NCBI RefSeq assembly: GCF_963678635.1
Contig: NC_087067.1
Coordinates: 44,641,129-44,705,128 of the forward strand
Direction: 5' to 3'
Length of the DNA: 64,000 nucleotides
From: Symsagittifera roscoffensis
Taxonomy: Eukaryota; Xenacoelomorpha; Acoela; Convolutidae
Shown: in pieces, positions 55,737 to 64,000 of the stretch
How the letters are laid out: every line of letters begins with the position of its first letter
Numbering within the stretch: position 1 is the first letter of the stretch
Translations under genes and position numbers: made by a program
The notes under the pieces: model-generated
Told to the model about the DNA's origin: nothing
What the model saw: the letters and a program-made list of their open reading frames with translations, nothing else
Database searches by the model: none

Positions 55737-57032
55737 AAAGAATTAAGAAAATTTGACGTAAAGCTACAATCCGTTAGAAACAACATTTGATCAATGAGGG
55801 AGAAAAGACAATTCGTTCTTTTTTTCGACAACTCGAAACCAGCGACATTTCATAGCAGCACAATGAGCGGCAAGCACTATTTCACTTGCACTATACCTCT
55901 CGTGACGAATGCAAACGAAGCTGAGCAAGCAATCGCTACTTCCTGATTCTTTCTAACGAATTTTTGCTTGTTAAATGGGTTACAGTCAATGAATTGTCAT
56001 TTTTTTCTAAACAGTACTAGTTGTTGTTTTCGCCAAATGAGATGATAAACTCTCTACATATCCTTTTGTCAAATCTTTTTTCTTAATACAAGCATTATTC
56101 ACGGTGAAACGCAAAATGCAAGAAAATTACAGAGAACTTAAGCTAATTGAATGTATTCAAATTTGCTTCAAAAGCATTGATCTGTCAAATTTCGTTTATT
56201 TTTTTCGACCGTTTTTTAATCAGAAAGAAGAGTTGTCACTTTTTATTATGCGTTCTTCATTTTTGTAACAATATTTTTCCAAACTTTACATTGGTTGTTG
56301 AGCACCATAATGCATACATTATTTTTTAAATGGTGTAAGCTAATCGTACCATACTTTAATGAGTTGAACTACAATGACAAAAAGTTGGATCTTTTTTATA
56401 AGTTTCAAAACAATTTGTCGTCTCCATTTTTCCATTTCCAAGTTATTCAATGAAAAAGTAATGTAGTCTGACTTTCCCGCACATTGATTTTTGGTACTCA
56501 TTTTTCTAACCCCGGTCACTTGGTGTTTGTTTTGGGGGAAATTGTTCACATCTCAATGAACGCTTGTCAAGTACAATTCGAATTACATTTTGTATAATTG
56601 GAATGGTTAAATTAGCAAGATATTCATTTTCCCCATACACACGATAAATTTCATTAGGTGTTCATTAGGAAAGATTCTTCTGACTTTGGTTAAGTCTAAG
56701 TGTACAACTACCTGTACCTGATCAGAAATCAATTATAATTGTGAAGTTGGGATTTTATGAGTGGAATTGTAATTACATTATTGCAGTCCTATTGAAAAGT
56801 GTCTTGCATAGTCCCAACTGACGTAATTGAGATTGGTATTAGATTTCAAAAAGCCCTAGGGGATGGAAACTGCCGCAAAAAGTGGCGGAAATGGACACAG
56901 CCAGCTAAAAGTCCTTTTAATCAGCTCTAAGCCAAGACCCCCATTTATCTATTAAAAAATCACCAAGGTTAAAATTATAAAGAAAAATTTGCAGTCTAAC
57001 ACTAAGTGAAAAAACGATTCAAACTAAAATTG

Positions 57033-57083
57033 ATGAGCTCATTCGGTTTAGTGGTAATCTGTTTGATACATCAAAATTTCTCG
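57033..57083 (+). CDS. Possible alternative first exon (signal peptide)
   Basis: ATG at 57033 opens 17 codons, MSSFGLVVICLIHQNFS, followed by a strong donor TCG|GTGAGT in phase 0. The next exon of the Ig gene (57645) begins in phase 0, so direct splicing would give a short signal peptide in front of the second half of domain 1. Whether it is used cannot be seen from sequence alone. Confidence 0.35.
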
Positions 57084-57644
57084 GTGAGTGTTGAAAAGTC
57101 GACGTTCTTAAAATCGCATCGATTGAACAGGGATTGTTGTTTGTAAAAGAACGGCAAATTCCTTAAGTCATTTAATACCTCATGAAAAAAACCACCACAG
57201 TACCTAAACTCAGAGCGTAAGTTAGCTTTGTCTGGAAAATTGATCCAAAATAGATTCATTGTTGTATGCATGTGGCATTTGTTATTTGTGCATGTTTCTT
57301 TCTGTTTGATACCATGAAGAAGACTATGCATGGATACATGATCTGAACCAACATTTTAGAGATATCAGCATCAAAAAGCTCTGGGGTTTAGCTTTGCAGG
57401 TAATTGAAAGGGGTTTTATTGCTGATGTCAAAATTATCAGCGCCACTATAGTTGTATATTATATTTTTTTCCGATCAATATAAACGTTTGCGATATCCTT
57501 GCCGAGTGTCATTTATTAGATGCATGGTCGTTTCAAAATCACTTCATACATGTCTTGAACTTTTTTCACGTCGTGTATTTTGTGCGAAAAAAATTGCAAA
57601 CTTTTTGTGGTATTCACATTTGAACCTTAAACCTTTTTTTTCAG

Positions 57645-57786
57645 TATCAGTTCAGAAACGTGTCAGAAGGCTCTGGAGTCTGTTCATTCATCATCCGCAA
57701 TTTCGACCAATCAGACGAGGGCAACTATTCGGTGTCTGTTGAGTACAAACAGAAGCGGACGAAATATGTCTACCTACACATAGTTG
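57645..57786 (+). CDS. Ig-domain gene, exon 3 (domain 1, second half)
   Basis: The acceptor CCTTTTTTTTCAG ends at 57644 and the donor GTTG|GTAAGT follows 57786. It runs from phase 0 to phase 1 over 47 codons plus one base. The sequence SFIIRNFDQSDEGNYSVSVE is the E-F hairpin of an Ig fold (D-x-G-x-Y). The F-strand cysteine expected two residues after Tyr is replaced by Val. An unusual Cys lies in the preceding E strand (GSGVCSF) and could pair instead. Confidence 0.85.
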
Positions 57787-58140
57787 GTAAGTTGACATTC
57801 AATAACAGGAAGTGTCATTCTTAAGCAAACGTTTTTGGCATATTACAAAATTTACTTCTTTTTGGCATATTACGAAATTTGCAACATGCATATGATTTGA
57901 CTGCGGTTTACAAACTTGTATTCATAAAAATCGCATTTGGTCAAAGAAATGAAAATTTTTTTGTGCCGTGCGATTATAACTCACCTTTCATGGCTCGAAG
58001 CTTAAATATTCTTTTAAATTTTTTTTTGTTTGAACAGAAGGTTTTTAGTTTATTTTTGAAAATTTTAAGTTTAATTCATGCAAACATTCCACATGACAAA
58101 AATTTTGAACGGCTGAAAATTTCACATGACAAAATTTCAG

Positions 58141-58250
58141 ATCAATCATATCCGAAGGAGTGTGAGATCACGAGCAACCTGCCCGACAGGATCCGAGAGG
58201 ACGAAGGAGATGTCACTCTCACGTGCACCTTCTACGAGGCATTTCCATTT
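58141..58250 (+). CDS. Ig-domain gene, exon 4 (domain 2, first half)
   Basis: The acceptor ACAAAATTTCAG ends at 58140 and the donor TTT|GTGAGT follows 58250. It runs from phase 1 to phase 0. It reads KECEITSNLPDRIREDEGD, then VTLTCTFYEAFPF, with the B-strand cysteine in LTCTF. It joins exon 3 by a G+AT Asp codon. Confidence 0.85.
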
Positions 58251-59477
58251 GTGAGTATCTATCTAAAAAAATGTTTAAAAAATCGGCGTCCACCCACTGG
58301 TGAATTTTTACAAGTTATGTTTTTGTTCACATTATTTGATTGTAACAAAAATTGGCATGTGAAGTAGCTAGCTGGCTTTGAAAATATATTTGGTTTTCAA
58401 ACATAACCTCGGAAAACTCCTTGTGACGCCAAAAAATGATGAATTGATGCTTATGTGAGGTGTAGGTTGGGAATAGATTTTTTATTTAAACCAACCAGGC
58501 TTTTTAATTCAACCAGGTTGTTTTAATTTGAGGTGTAGATGGGCGTTTTTGTTGTCTTTAGACAGCAATTTTAGTCAAGCAAAAAGAATTGAGTATTTTG
58601 AAACACTGCTCAGCAGGGCTTTATTTCCTCCCCCCTCCCACCTCACATAAGCATCGATTTCATGGTGTAACGAGTGGTTTTACAAGGTTAGGTATGACGA
58701 CCAAATATGTTTGTCATGGCCTAATCCGACAATTTGAACAGAAAAATTAAACCAAAAAAATTGCAGGTGGGGAAAAGGAAAAAGAGCCCTCAGCAGTTTC
58801 AATGCGAATTAAATATTTGAAATGAAAATCTAAAGGGAAATATTTCTAGTGATCCATGTTAACCTAGTTTCTTATTCACGCGATCAGGGATACTTTGGTT
58901 AGTCAAAACTGTCGATTTTCTGGAAGGGATATGGGAAATGAAGGGATGTCTCTCCGTATGGATGCTGCTACTGCCCTCCCTTTTTATCATGGTTTTCACG
59001 AAGAACTAAAAATTTTTGGCCATATTTTTTAAAGAAAATATACAGCAAAAAACTGATAACTTAAAAACTGAAAACCAAAACTTAATTTTTATAACCTTAG
59101 AGGAATGTGGTAACTACCATTTTAATTAGTTTTGCCCTCATCTGAACATGCAACCACCTTCTGCTAATAGTAAGTAAAGAAAAGGCAATTTGAAACTGTT
59201 CTAACAATTTCGTCGTTAATTTTGTGTCTATGATTCGAAACAGTTTGTTTGACTTTTTCAGAACTTTTCGACACCACGCATTTTGTAAATATTCGACACC
59301 ACGCAGAGGCAATTTAACCTGTTTCAGCGCCGCCGAGAGCTATTAGGTAATCTAGGTACCATTTATCCAGAAAAAAATTATGGATTAAAAAAATAGAAAC
59401 TTCGAATTTTTATAATTCACTTTTCTTGCATCTTGTTGGTATCTTTTTTAAGGAATATCTTCAGAAAAACAACAAAA

Positions 59478-59657
59478 AATTTCAGACTTGAAAAAAATAT
59501 ATTTTAATTTCGATTACTTTATTTCAATTAAAACAATATTTTTTTGGGTGTTCGCTGTATGATCCAAAAATTTTCAGACTTGAAATAAAAATATTTGTTT
59601 CCATTGCCTTTTTTCAATTATAACGATATTTTTTTCGGGTGTACGCTGTATGATCCA
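59478..59657. repeat. Two tandem units of about 92 bp
   Basis: Both units carry TTTCAGACTTGAAA, CAATATTTTTTT-like and GGTGTNCGCTGTATGATCC words. They lie in the intron between exons 4 and 5. A smaller tandem of AAATTTAGGCTCCT follows at 59780-59815. Confidence 0.6.
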
Positions 59658-59901
59658 CGCTGTTTTTTTTTCTAAAAAGCTCGAAATTTTCTTAGCAAAA
59701 CAATTTGTTGAAGTAGTCGCAATCAATCAAATAGGTAACTCTTATTTCATGCATTAGGTTGATCTTAGACGGTTTAGGCTCAAATTTAGGCTCCTAAATT
59801 TAGGCTCCTAAATTTGCTACTGGTTGGGTTACTTTCTTGCTCTAGTAATTGAAAACAAACTAAGTTAAATGCAAATCAACGTTTTTTTTTTTTAAATTTA
59901 G

Positions 59902-60154
59902 ATCACGATGAATAACATCGGCTGGGCTAAAAACGAAATACCTATTCCTAATTACGACAAACTGCCAGAGTCAGACCGACTGGCCAACTCACAGTGGCAA
60001 AACACGGAAATGTCGATCAACAAAAACAGAGCACTCAACGCGTTTGATCTCAAACTGTACGAAGTTAACAGACGAGACACCGGAGTTTACAGCTGCTCTA
60101 CAATTGGAGCATCGGGTCGACCAATCAGATGCGAGTACGAGCTGAAAATATCCT
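59902..60154 (+). CDS. Ig-domain gene, exon 5 (domain 2, second half)
   Basis: The acceptor TTTTAAATTTAG ends at 59901 and the donor TCCT|GTAAGT follows 60154. It runs from phase 0 to phase 1, 84 codons plus one base. The C-strand tryptophan is in NNIGWAKNEIP. DLKLYEVNRRDTGVYSCST gives the canonical D-x-G-x-Y-x-C, and a further Cys occurs in IRCEYELKIS. With exon 4 this is a complete I/V-type Ig domain. Confidence 0.9.
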
Positions 60155-60269
60155 GTAAGTAAAAATCAAGCCTTTTTTGCTGCGATGTAGATAATCAAGT
60201 AAAAGCATGTATAATCATATCCTTAAAAACTGCAGATTTATCCTTATGCGAAAAGTATGCTACAAAAAT

Positions 60270-60271
<2 letters not shown>

Positions 60272-60331
<60 letters not shown>
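60272..60331. repeat. (AT)n microsatellite
   Basis: About 30 uninterrupted AT units in the intron after exon 5. The ORF predicted across it is an artefact. Confidence 0.95.
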
Positions 60332-60332
<1 letters not shown>

Positions 60333-60599
60333 TAGTACTATTAACAGAACTAAATTGAAGAAAAAACGTTCATGCGTTGTGTACATTCTAAATCAGGCAC
60401 GAGCTTACAGTATTTAATACTTTTCAGCAAATGGAGTAGTGGAATGATATGACTGCACGGTAGTTAAAAGAGCTGTCGGCGGATCTAAAATTTTCTCGAG
60501 AGGCGAGGGTTTTCAAAAACTTTTTGATACGTTGATACTTTTTGATACTTCAAAAAACAGTTTTATTTGAGTAAAACTTAGTGTTTACGGCTTCAACTA

Positions 60600-60880
60600 A
60601 GAGTAAATAAGCTATTATAAGCCTGCTTGCTTGCTTTACTTGCTACTTGCTCGAAGTTAGACGAAAAAGCAAAAATTTCAAACCTGTTTTTCTCTACACT
60701 GGGAAGTTTTTCTGACATTTTTCAAATGTCGTTTGGATCATAACTGAAAAGGTGCTAATATAATATATCACTCGATTGATTCTGATGATAATTTGTAGTA
60801 GCCGATTTTGTGTGGAAACAAAACAAGAATAACTGGAACACACCCGAGCACAAAGTTCTCCGCCTTTTTCAATTGTCTAA
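60600..60880 (+). mobile_element. Repeat family F, partial plus copy
   Basis: TTGCTTGCTTTACTTGC, TTTTTCTCTACACTGGGAAG, ATATATCACTCGATTGATTC and CACAAAGTTCTCCGCC follow the order of the right half of the 11670-12325 copy. Confidence 0.6.
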
Positions 60881-61128
60881 ACAAAGATATAATGAAGAAG
60901 TTAGCATCAAAAGTAAAAAAAAAACCAAAAAAGTTTCTAAGAAGAACGATTGTCCCACTTGACCAACGAGTATCAAAAATTTAAAACCGACGAAAACATT
61001 CATTGAAGGAGCACAGAAATTTGTTTGGAAAAATTATTTTTAACTCACCGTAGGAACCTTACTACTAATATGAAAATATCTCTCATTGAAACTTTTGTTT
61101 CGTGGTAAAGCTTTTTGTTTTTGTTCAG

Positions 61129-61180
61129 ATGAACCAAAATGTGACAAGACATCTCACTTTCAGAGATGCTGCTATTGACA
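61129..61180 (+). pseudogene. Possible domain 3 first-half exon, broken
   Basis: The acceptor TTTTTGTTCAG ends at 61128. In phase 1 the frame reads YEPKCDKTSHFQRCCY and then TGA. The opening Y-x-P-K is like the other inter-domain starts of this gene (YQP, YPP), and a cysteine follows. There is no donor before the stop. It may be a damaged or misassembled exon beside the N gap, or a coincidence. Confidence 0.25.
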
Positions 61181-61300
61181 GAAAATGAGAACTCATAGAA
61201 TCAAGTTAAAGTATTTTGTGACTTAGTGTGACAAAGTTGTGGCAAAATAAGAAATTATATATAATTCTCGAACGCACGAAAAGCCTGGAGCAACACGAAA

Positions 61301-61500
61301 NNNNNNNNNNNNNNNNNNNNNNNNNNNNNNNNNNNNNNNNNNNNNNNNNNNNNNNNNNNNNNNNNNNNNNNNNNNNNNNNNNNNNNNNNNNNNNNNNNNN
61401 NNNNNNNNNNNNNNNNNNNNNNNNNNNNNNNNNNNNNNNNNNNNNNNNNNNNNNNNNNNNNNNNNNNNNNNNNNNNNNNNNNNNNNNNNNNNNNNNNNNN
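61301..61500. other. Assembly gap (200 N)
   Basis: Exactly 200 N, probably a placeholder of unknown true size. It lies where the first half of Ig domain 3 should be. The reading frames predicted across it are meaningless. Confidence 0.98.
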
Positions 61501-61639
61501 AAATTCTCAATCATAATCAGTCAGAAACCATGATCTCCAAGGGAGTCCCAAATAAAATCTGAACCCTGTCCCGATAGCCTGTGATAGTAGCTCCAAACAG
61601 TATTGAAGTTCAATTAAAGCATTTTCCGGGACGATCATG

Positions 61640-61755
61640 TTTGATCATAAATGAAAATGACTTTAAATGTTCATGAAAAAAATTTAATCAGAGTCATAAC
61701 GGCGATTCTCTAAAAAGAAATCGTATATTGACCCTCCCTCTATAGATGGTTTATG
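61640..61755 (+). mobile_element. SINE 3' end abutting exon 7
   Basis: GAGTCATAACGGCGATTCTC and CGTATATTGACCCTCCCTC then TATAGATGG align with the tail of the SINE at 10720-10796. The match runs up to and across the AG at 61744-61745 used as the exon 7 acceptor. Confidence 0.5.
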
Positions 61756-61965
61756 ACAATTTTCTAATGAAAATTTCTGTTCGAGCTCCGACAATCTCCC
61801 TTTACTACACGGGCCATCAATTTTACACTCCGATTACGTCATCAAGAGGCCATAAGCTGACTCACACTATGAGAGTGTTACGTAATCACACGAAGCCGTT
61901 CATGTGTCGTGCGGAGAATGAAGTGAATGCAACAGAAGCGACACCGATTCGTGTCGACGTTCAAT
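61746..61965 (+). CDS. Ig-domain gene, exon 7 (domain 3, second half)
   Basis: The acceptor CCTCCCTCTATAG ends at 61745 (phase 0) and the donor CAAT|GTAAGT follows 61965 (phase 1). SVRAPTISLYYTGHQFYTP is a C-strand region in which Tyr replaces the usual Trp. NHTKPFMCRAENEVNATEAT supplies the F-strand cysteine and two N-glycosylation sequons. The first ten codons look less Ig-like and overlap SINE-derived sequence. An alternative phase-1 start at 61786 (after CGAG) is possible. Confidence 0.75.
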
Positions 61966-62146
61966 GTAAGTGCACATTTAAAACGAATTTTGAACAGTTT
62001 TGAAAAAGTCATTATACACTTAAATACTCTTAATATGGTTCCTGATTCTTAGACTACTTTAGTGGAAAAAGCCGAAAATATATCTATCCGTATTATTTTT
62101 AGATGTGACCTAAGCAAAATTTGATGAATTCCCATAGGTTCCAATA

Positions 62147-62467
62147 TTCATAGGTTCCAAAATGAAAAATCAGTCGCATAAGTTCCAAAATTTATCTTCT
62201 TGAATTCTGATTGGTTGAAATTTGAGCCAACGAATTTATGGATTGATTGCTTACTGTTCAACCAGCATAAGCTCAAGCTGCAGAATAGTGACCGCCGCAG
62301 CCGCGCCAACGTGCTGCGAGCTTGCCACCAAAGGGTAGGACTCTATACGAAATTTAGAGCCGGTTATCGCCGGCGACCTTAAACCGAGACTCGGCTAATT
62401 TAGTCTTTTGACCTATTGAAAAGATTTGGAACTTATGCGACTGCTTTTTTATTTTGGAACCTATGAA
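62147..62467. mobile_element. MITE with 43-bp terminal inverted repeats
   Basis: The left end, TTCATAGGTTCCAAAATG then CAGTCGCATAAGTTCCAAA, is inverted at 62425-62467. It is about 320 bp, with a GC-richer centre (CCGCCGCAGCCGCGCC) and no ORF. It lies between exons 7 and 8. GAATTCTGATTGGTTG inside it also occurs in block B near 1005 and 6745. Confidence 0.75.
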
Positions 62468-62630
62468 TACGCACCCAAAATTTATCTTACAAGTAGTCAA
62501 AATTTACAAAAGGAAGGTATAAGTGATAGTCGGCTGAATATTGGTACCAAAATACGATTCTATTGGTATATATTGGTACCTGAATACATACTTGTACAAC
62601 TTGATATTGTCACAGTCACCTTTTTTTCAG

Positions 62631-62942
62631 ACCAGCCTCTGGTTCGTGTCAAAATCGACAAACCCGAAATAGTCGAAGGTGAGTCGGTTTTCGCCGTATG
62701 CGAGACAGTATCGAACCCACCGCCTCGTCGGCTCTACTGGCGGCTTGACGATTCCATGAAAGAGTGGCCTTCGGTCGGGGGCAAATGGGATCCAATAGGG
62801 GCGACGATAATGTCCAAAATTTCCCTGGATTTGTCCAAGGTCACACGAGAAGAGTCGGGTCAGTGGTCGTGTATAGCGACTAATGTGCTGCACAATTCGA
62901 GACAACTCACTGGAAGTTCGAGTTTCAACGTCTCAGTGTTGT
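62631..62942 (+). CDS. Ig-domain gene, exon 8 (domain 4, complete)
   Basis: The acceptor CCTTTTTTTCAG ends at 62630 and the donor TTGT|GTAAGT follows 62942. It runs from phase 1 to phase 1 (312 bases), a symmetric whole-domain exon. Cys in SVFAVCETVSN, Trp in RRLYWRLDD and SGQWSCIATN complete a canonical I-set-like domain, followed by a G strand (SSFNVSVL). The sequons NVS and others suggest an extracellular location. Confidence 0.92.
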
Positions 62943-63238
62943 GTAAGTGTATTTAAATAAAGGATAATTGTAAGTCAACTTTAAAAAATATCGATTTGTT
63001 TTAGCTCTTAAAAAATGTTTTTTTGAACTTATCGAGATCAACCAAATTGAAGGTCAACTTAAAAAAATCAGCAATGCGTTCAAGTAGTTGAAAAAAAAGA
63101 GTCATCTGTTATAACCGAAAATACTTTAAATTTTATTCACAATTTTTCGTTGTATCCGATTTTCAAATACAGCCCACGAAGATAATATGAGTGAAGTGGA
63201 AAGTTTGTGGACTTTTAATCGTGTTCGAATCTTTTCAG

Positions 63239-63524
63239 ATCCTCCGACTAACGTTCACATCCAGCAGAGTATGACCAGTGAACCCTCTGACGTCATCACA
63301 ATCAAACCGACCAATCAGGGACCTTCAAAACTACACTGTGTATTCGACGACGGAAACCCGCGTGCTCTGGTTACGTGGCGCTTCCTCCGCTTCGGCCGAG
63401 CGAACGGGTCGCCCAAATCACAACTTATCACAATGTACCACAACAGGAAACAGTCGCTGATAACGTTCGATAAGCCGACAGAGCAGAATAGCGGCACTTA
63501 CTGTTGTGATGTAGAAAGTCTGAG
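63239..63524 (+). CDS. Ig-domain gene, exon 9 (domain 5, most)
   Basis: The acceptor CGAATCTTTTCAG ends at 63238 (phase 1). PSKLHCVFDDGNP holds the B-strand cysteine, ALVTWRFLRF the tryptophan and NSGTYCCDVESL the F-strand cysteine (doubled). A donor-like GAG|GTGATT at 63525 precedes an in-frame TGA, so the domain probably continues in a further exon beyond or near the window end. The exon 8 to 9 join makes a Tyr codon and YPPTNVHI, a normal inter-domain start. Confidence 0.85.
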
Positions 63525-63699
63525 GTGATTATAATAAGTGGGTTTCTGCAAATCGCAGATGAGCTATCAGAAGGCTTTAAACCTCCTGACTCCATAGTCA
63601 GTTGTTTTATAAGTAAAACTTCTTGTATCAGAACCATAAGAGGAAAAGACTTTTTGGCCTAAGTTGGGGTCAAACTTGTAAGGGAAAGCTGGGTTGAAG

Positions 63700-64000
63700 A
63701 CTTAACAGCGCGACTTAAAAGAAAAAATTAAACGGCGCGACTTAAAAAAAGATTGACGGCGCGATTTAAGAAAAGACCGACGGCGCGAATTAAGAAAAGA
63801 CTGACGGTGCGACTTAAGAAAAAACTGACGGCGCGACTTAAGAAAAGATTAACAGCGCGACTTAAGAAAAGACTGACGGCGCGACTTAAGGAAAGACTGA
63901 TAACACGGCTTACGAAAAGACTTGAGCGGGGTGATATAAGAAAAGACTGACAGAGCGACTTAAGAGAAAAAATTAAACGGCGCGACTTAAAAAAAGATTG
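63700..64000. repeat. 24-bp minisatellite
   Basis: There are about a dozen units of GACTGACGGCGCGACTTAAG plus AAAA with point changes, continuing past the window edge. The unit is a multiple of three and one frame (63753-63950) reads as an eight-residue repeat (TARLKKRL). A divergent pair of units (AAAAAATTAAACGGCGCGAC) recurs about 240 bases apart, suggesting a higher-order repeat. Most likely intronic. Confidence 0.9.

Larger units (their letters stand above)
52970..57032. other. Large intron 2: repeats only
   Basis: It holds a C-rich tract with repeated CCCCAG units (53798-53836), a family G MITE (54093-54356) and a Helentron-like element (55228-55736). The remaining sequence is AT-rich, with several short unsupported ORFs. 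Confidence 0.5.

Noticed and set aside
57071-57331. 86-codon minus ORF (MHSLLHGIKQKETC...)
   Set aside because: Overlaps the candidate leader exon and intron of the Ig gene on the other strand. No splice or family support.
60195-60386. ORF with an (YI)n repeat
   Set aside because: Direct translation of the (AT)n microsatellite.
61206-61533. Three ORFs across the run of N
   Set aside because: The frame is undefined across an unknown-length gap.
1-64000. CRISPR arrays, bacterial operons, Shine-Dalgarno sites or rRNA genes
   Set aside because: None seen. Gene structure is eukaryotic, and the only regularly spaced repeats are the minisatellite at 63.7 kb and short tandem duplications without spacers.

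Overview
This is an AT-rich eukaryotic, almost certainly metazoan, genomic window. Coding sequence is broken into short exons with GT-AG introns and pyrimidine-rich acceptors, and the one clearly recognisable host gene is a secreted or membrane multi-immunoglobulin-domain protein. The rest is dominated by duplicated non-coding blocks, non-autonomous transposons (Helentron-like, hAT-like, foldback and SINE elements) and decayed coding tracts. Animal genomes rich in Helentron-type and protein-primed polymerase elements fit this, but the phylum cannot be named from the sequence.

Layout. 1-7.4 kb: two duplicated blocks in the order A-B-A-C-B; block C holds two broken coding tracts and one well-formed exon (6082-6237) whose splice acceptor lies inside a perfect 28-bp inverted repeat. 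10.4-11.2 kb: two further exons of what may be the same + strand gene, ending in a stop. 11.7-19.4 kb: repeat territory (repeat family F, a 340-bp foldback, a hAT-like MITE, a pyrimidine-rich tract). 19.5-31.8 kb: a duplicated segment (R-U, then R'-Y-U'). It carries a minus-strand family B DNA polymerase fragment, a minus-strand pseudogene with eight in-frame stops but no frameshift over about 370 codons, and three Helentron-like insertions whose empty sites are preserved in the other copy. 33.3-37.4 kb: a second A-B-A-X-B block that duplicates a signal-peptide exon. 37.8-48.9 kb: scattered small exons of unrecognised secreted or membrane proteins with matching splice phases.

49.1-63.5 kb and beyond: the immunoglobulin gene, reconstructed exon by exon. 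It has a signal/anchor exon, domain 1 in two exons, domain 2 in two exons, domain 3 with its first half unlocated next to a 200-N assembly gap, domain 4 in one exon and domain 5 in one exon, running off the window. Inter-domain introns are phase 1 and the introns splitting domains 1 and 2 are phase 0. A 24-bp minisatellite follows the last exon.

Several upstream exons encode hydrophobic N-termini and have donor phases compatible with downstream acceptors. The 33-58 kb stretch may therefore use alternative first exons. This is inferred from splice phase only and needs transcript data.
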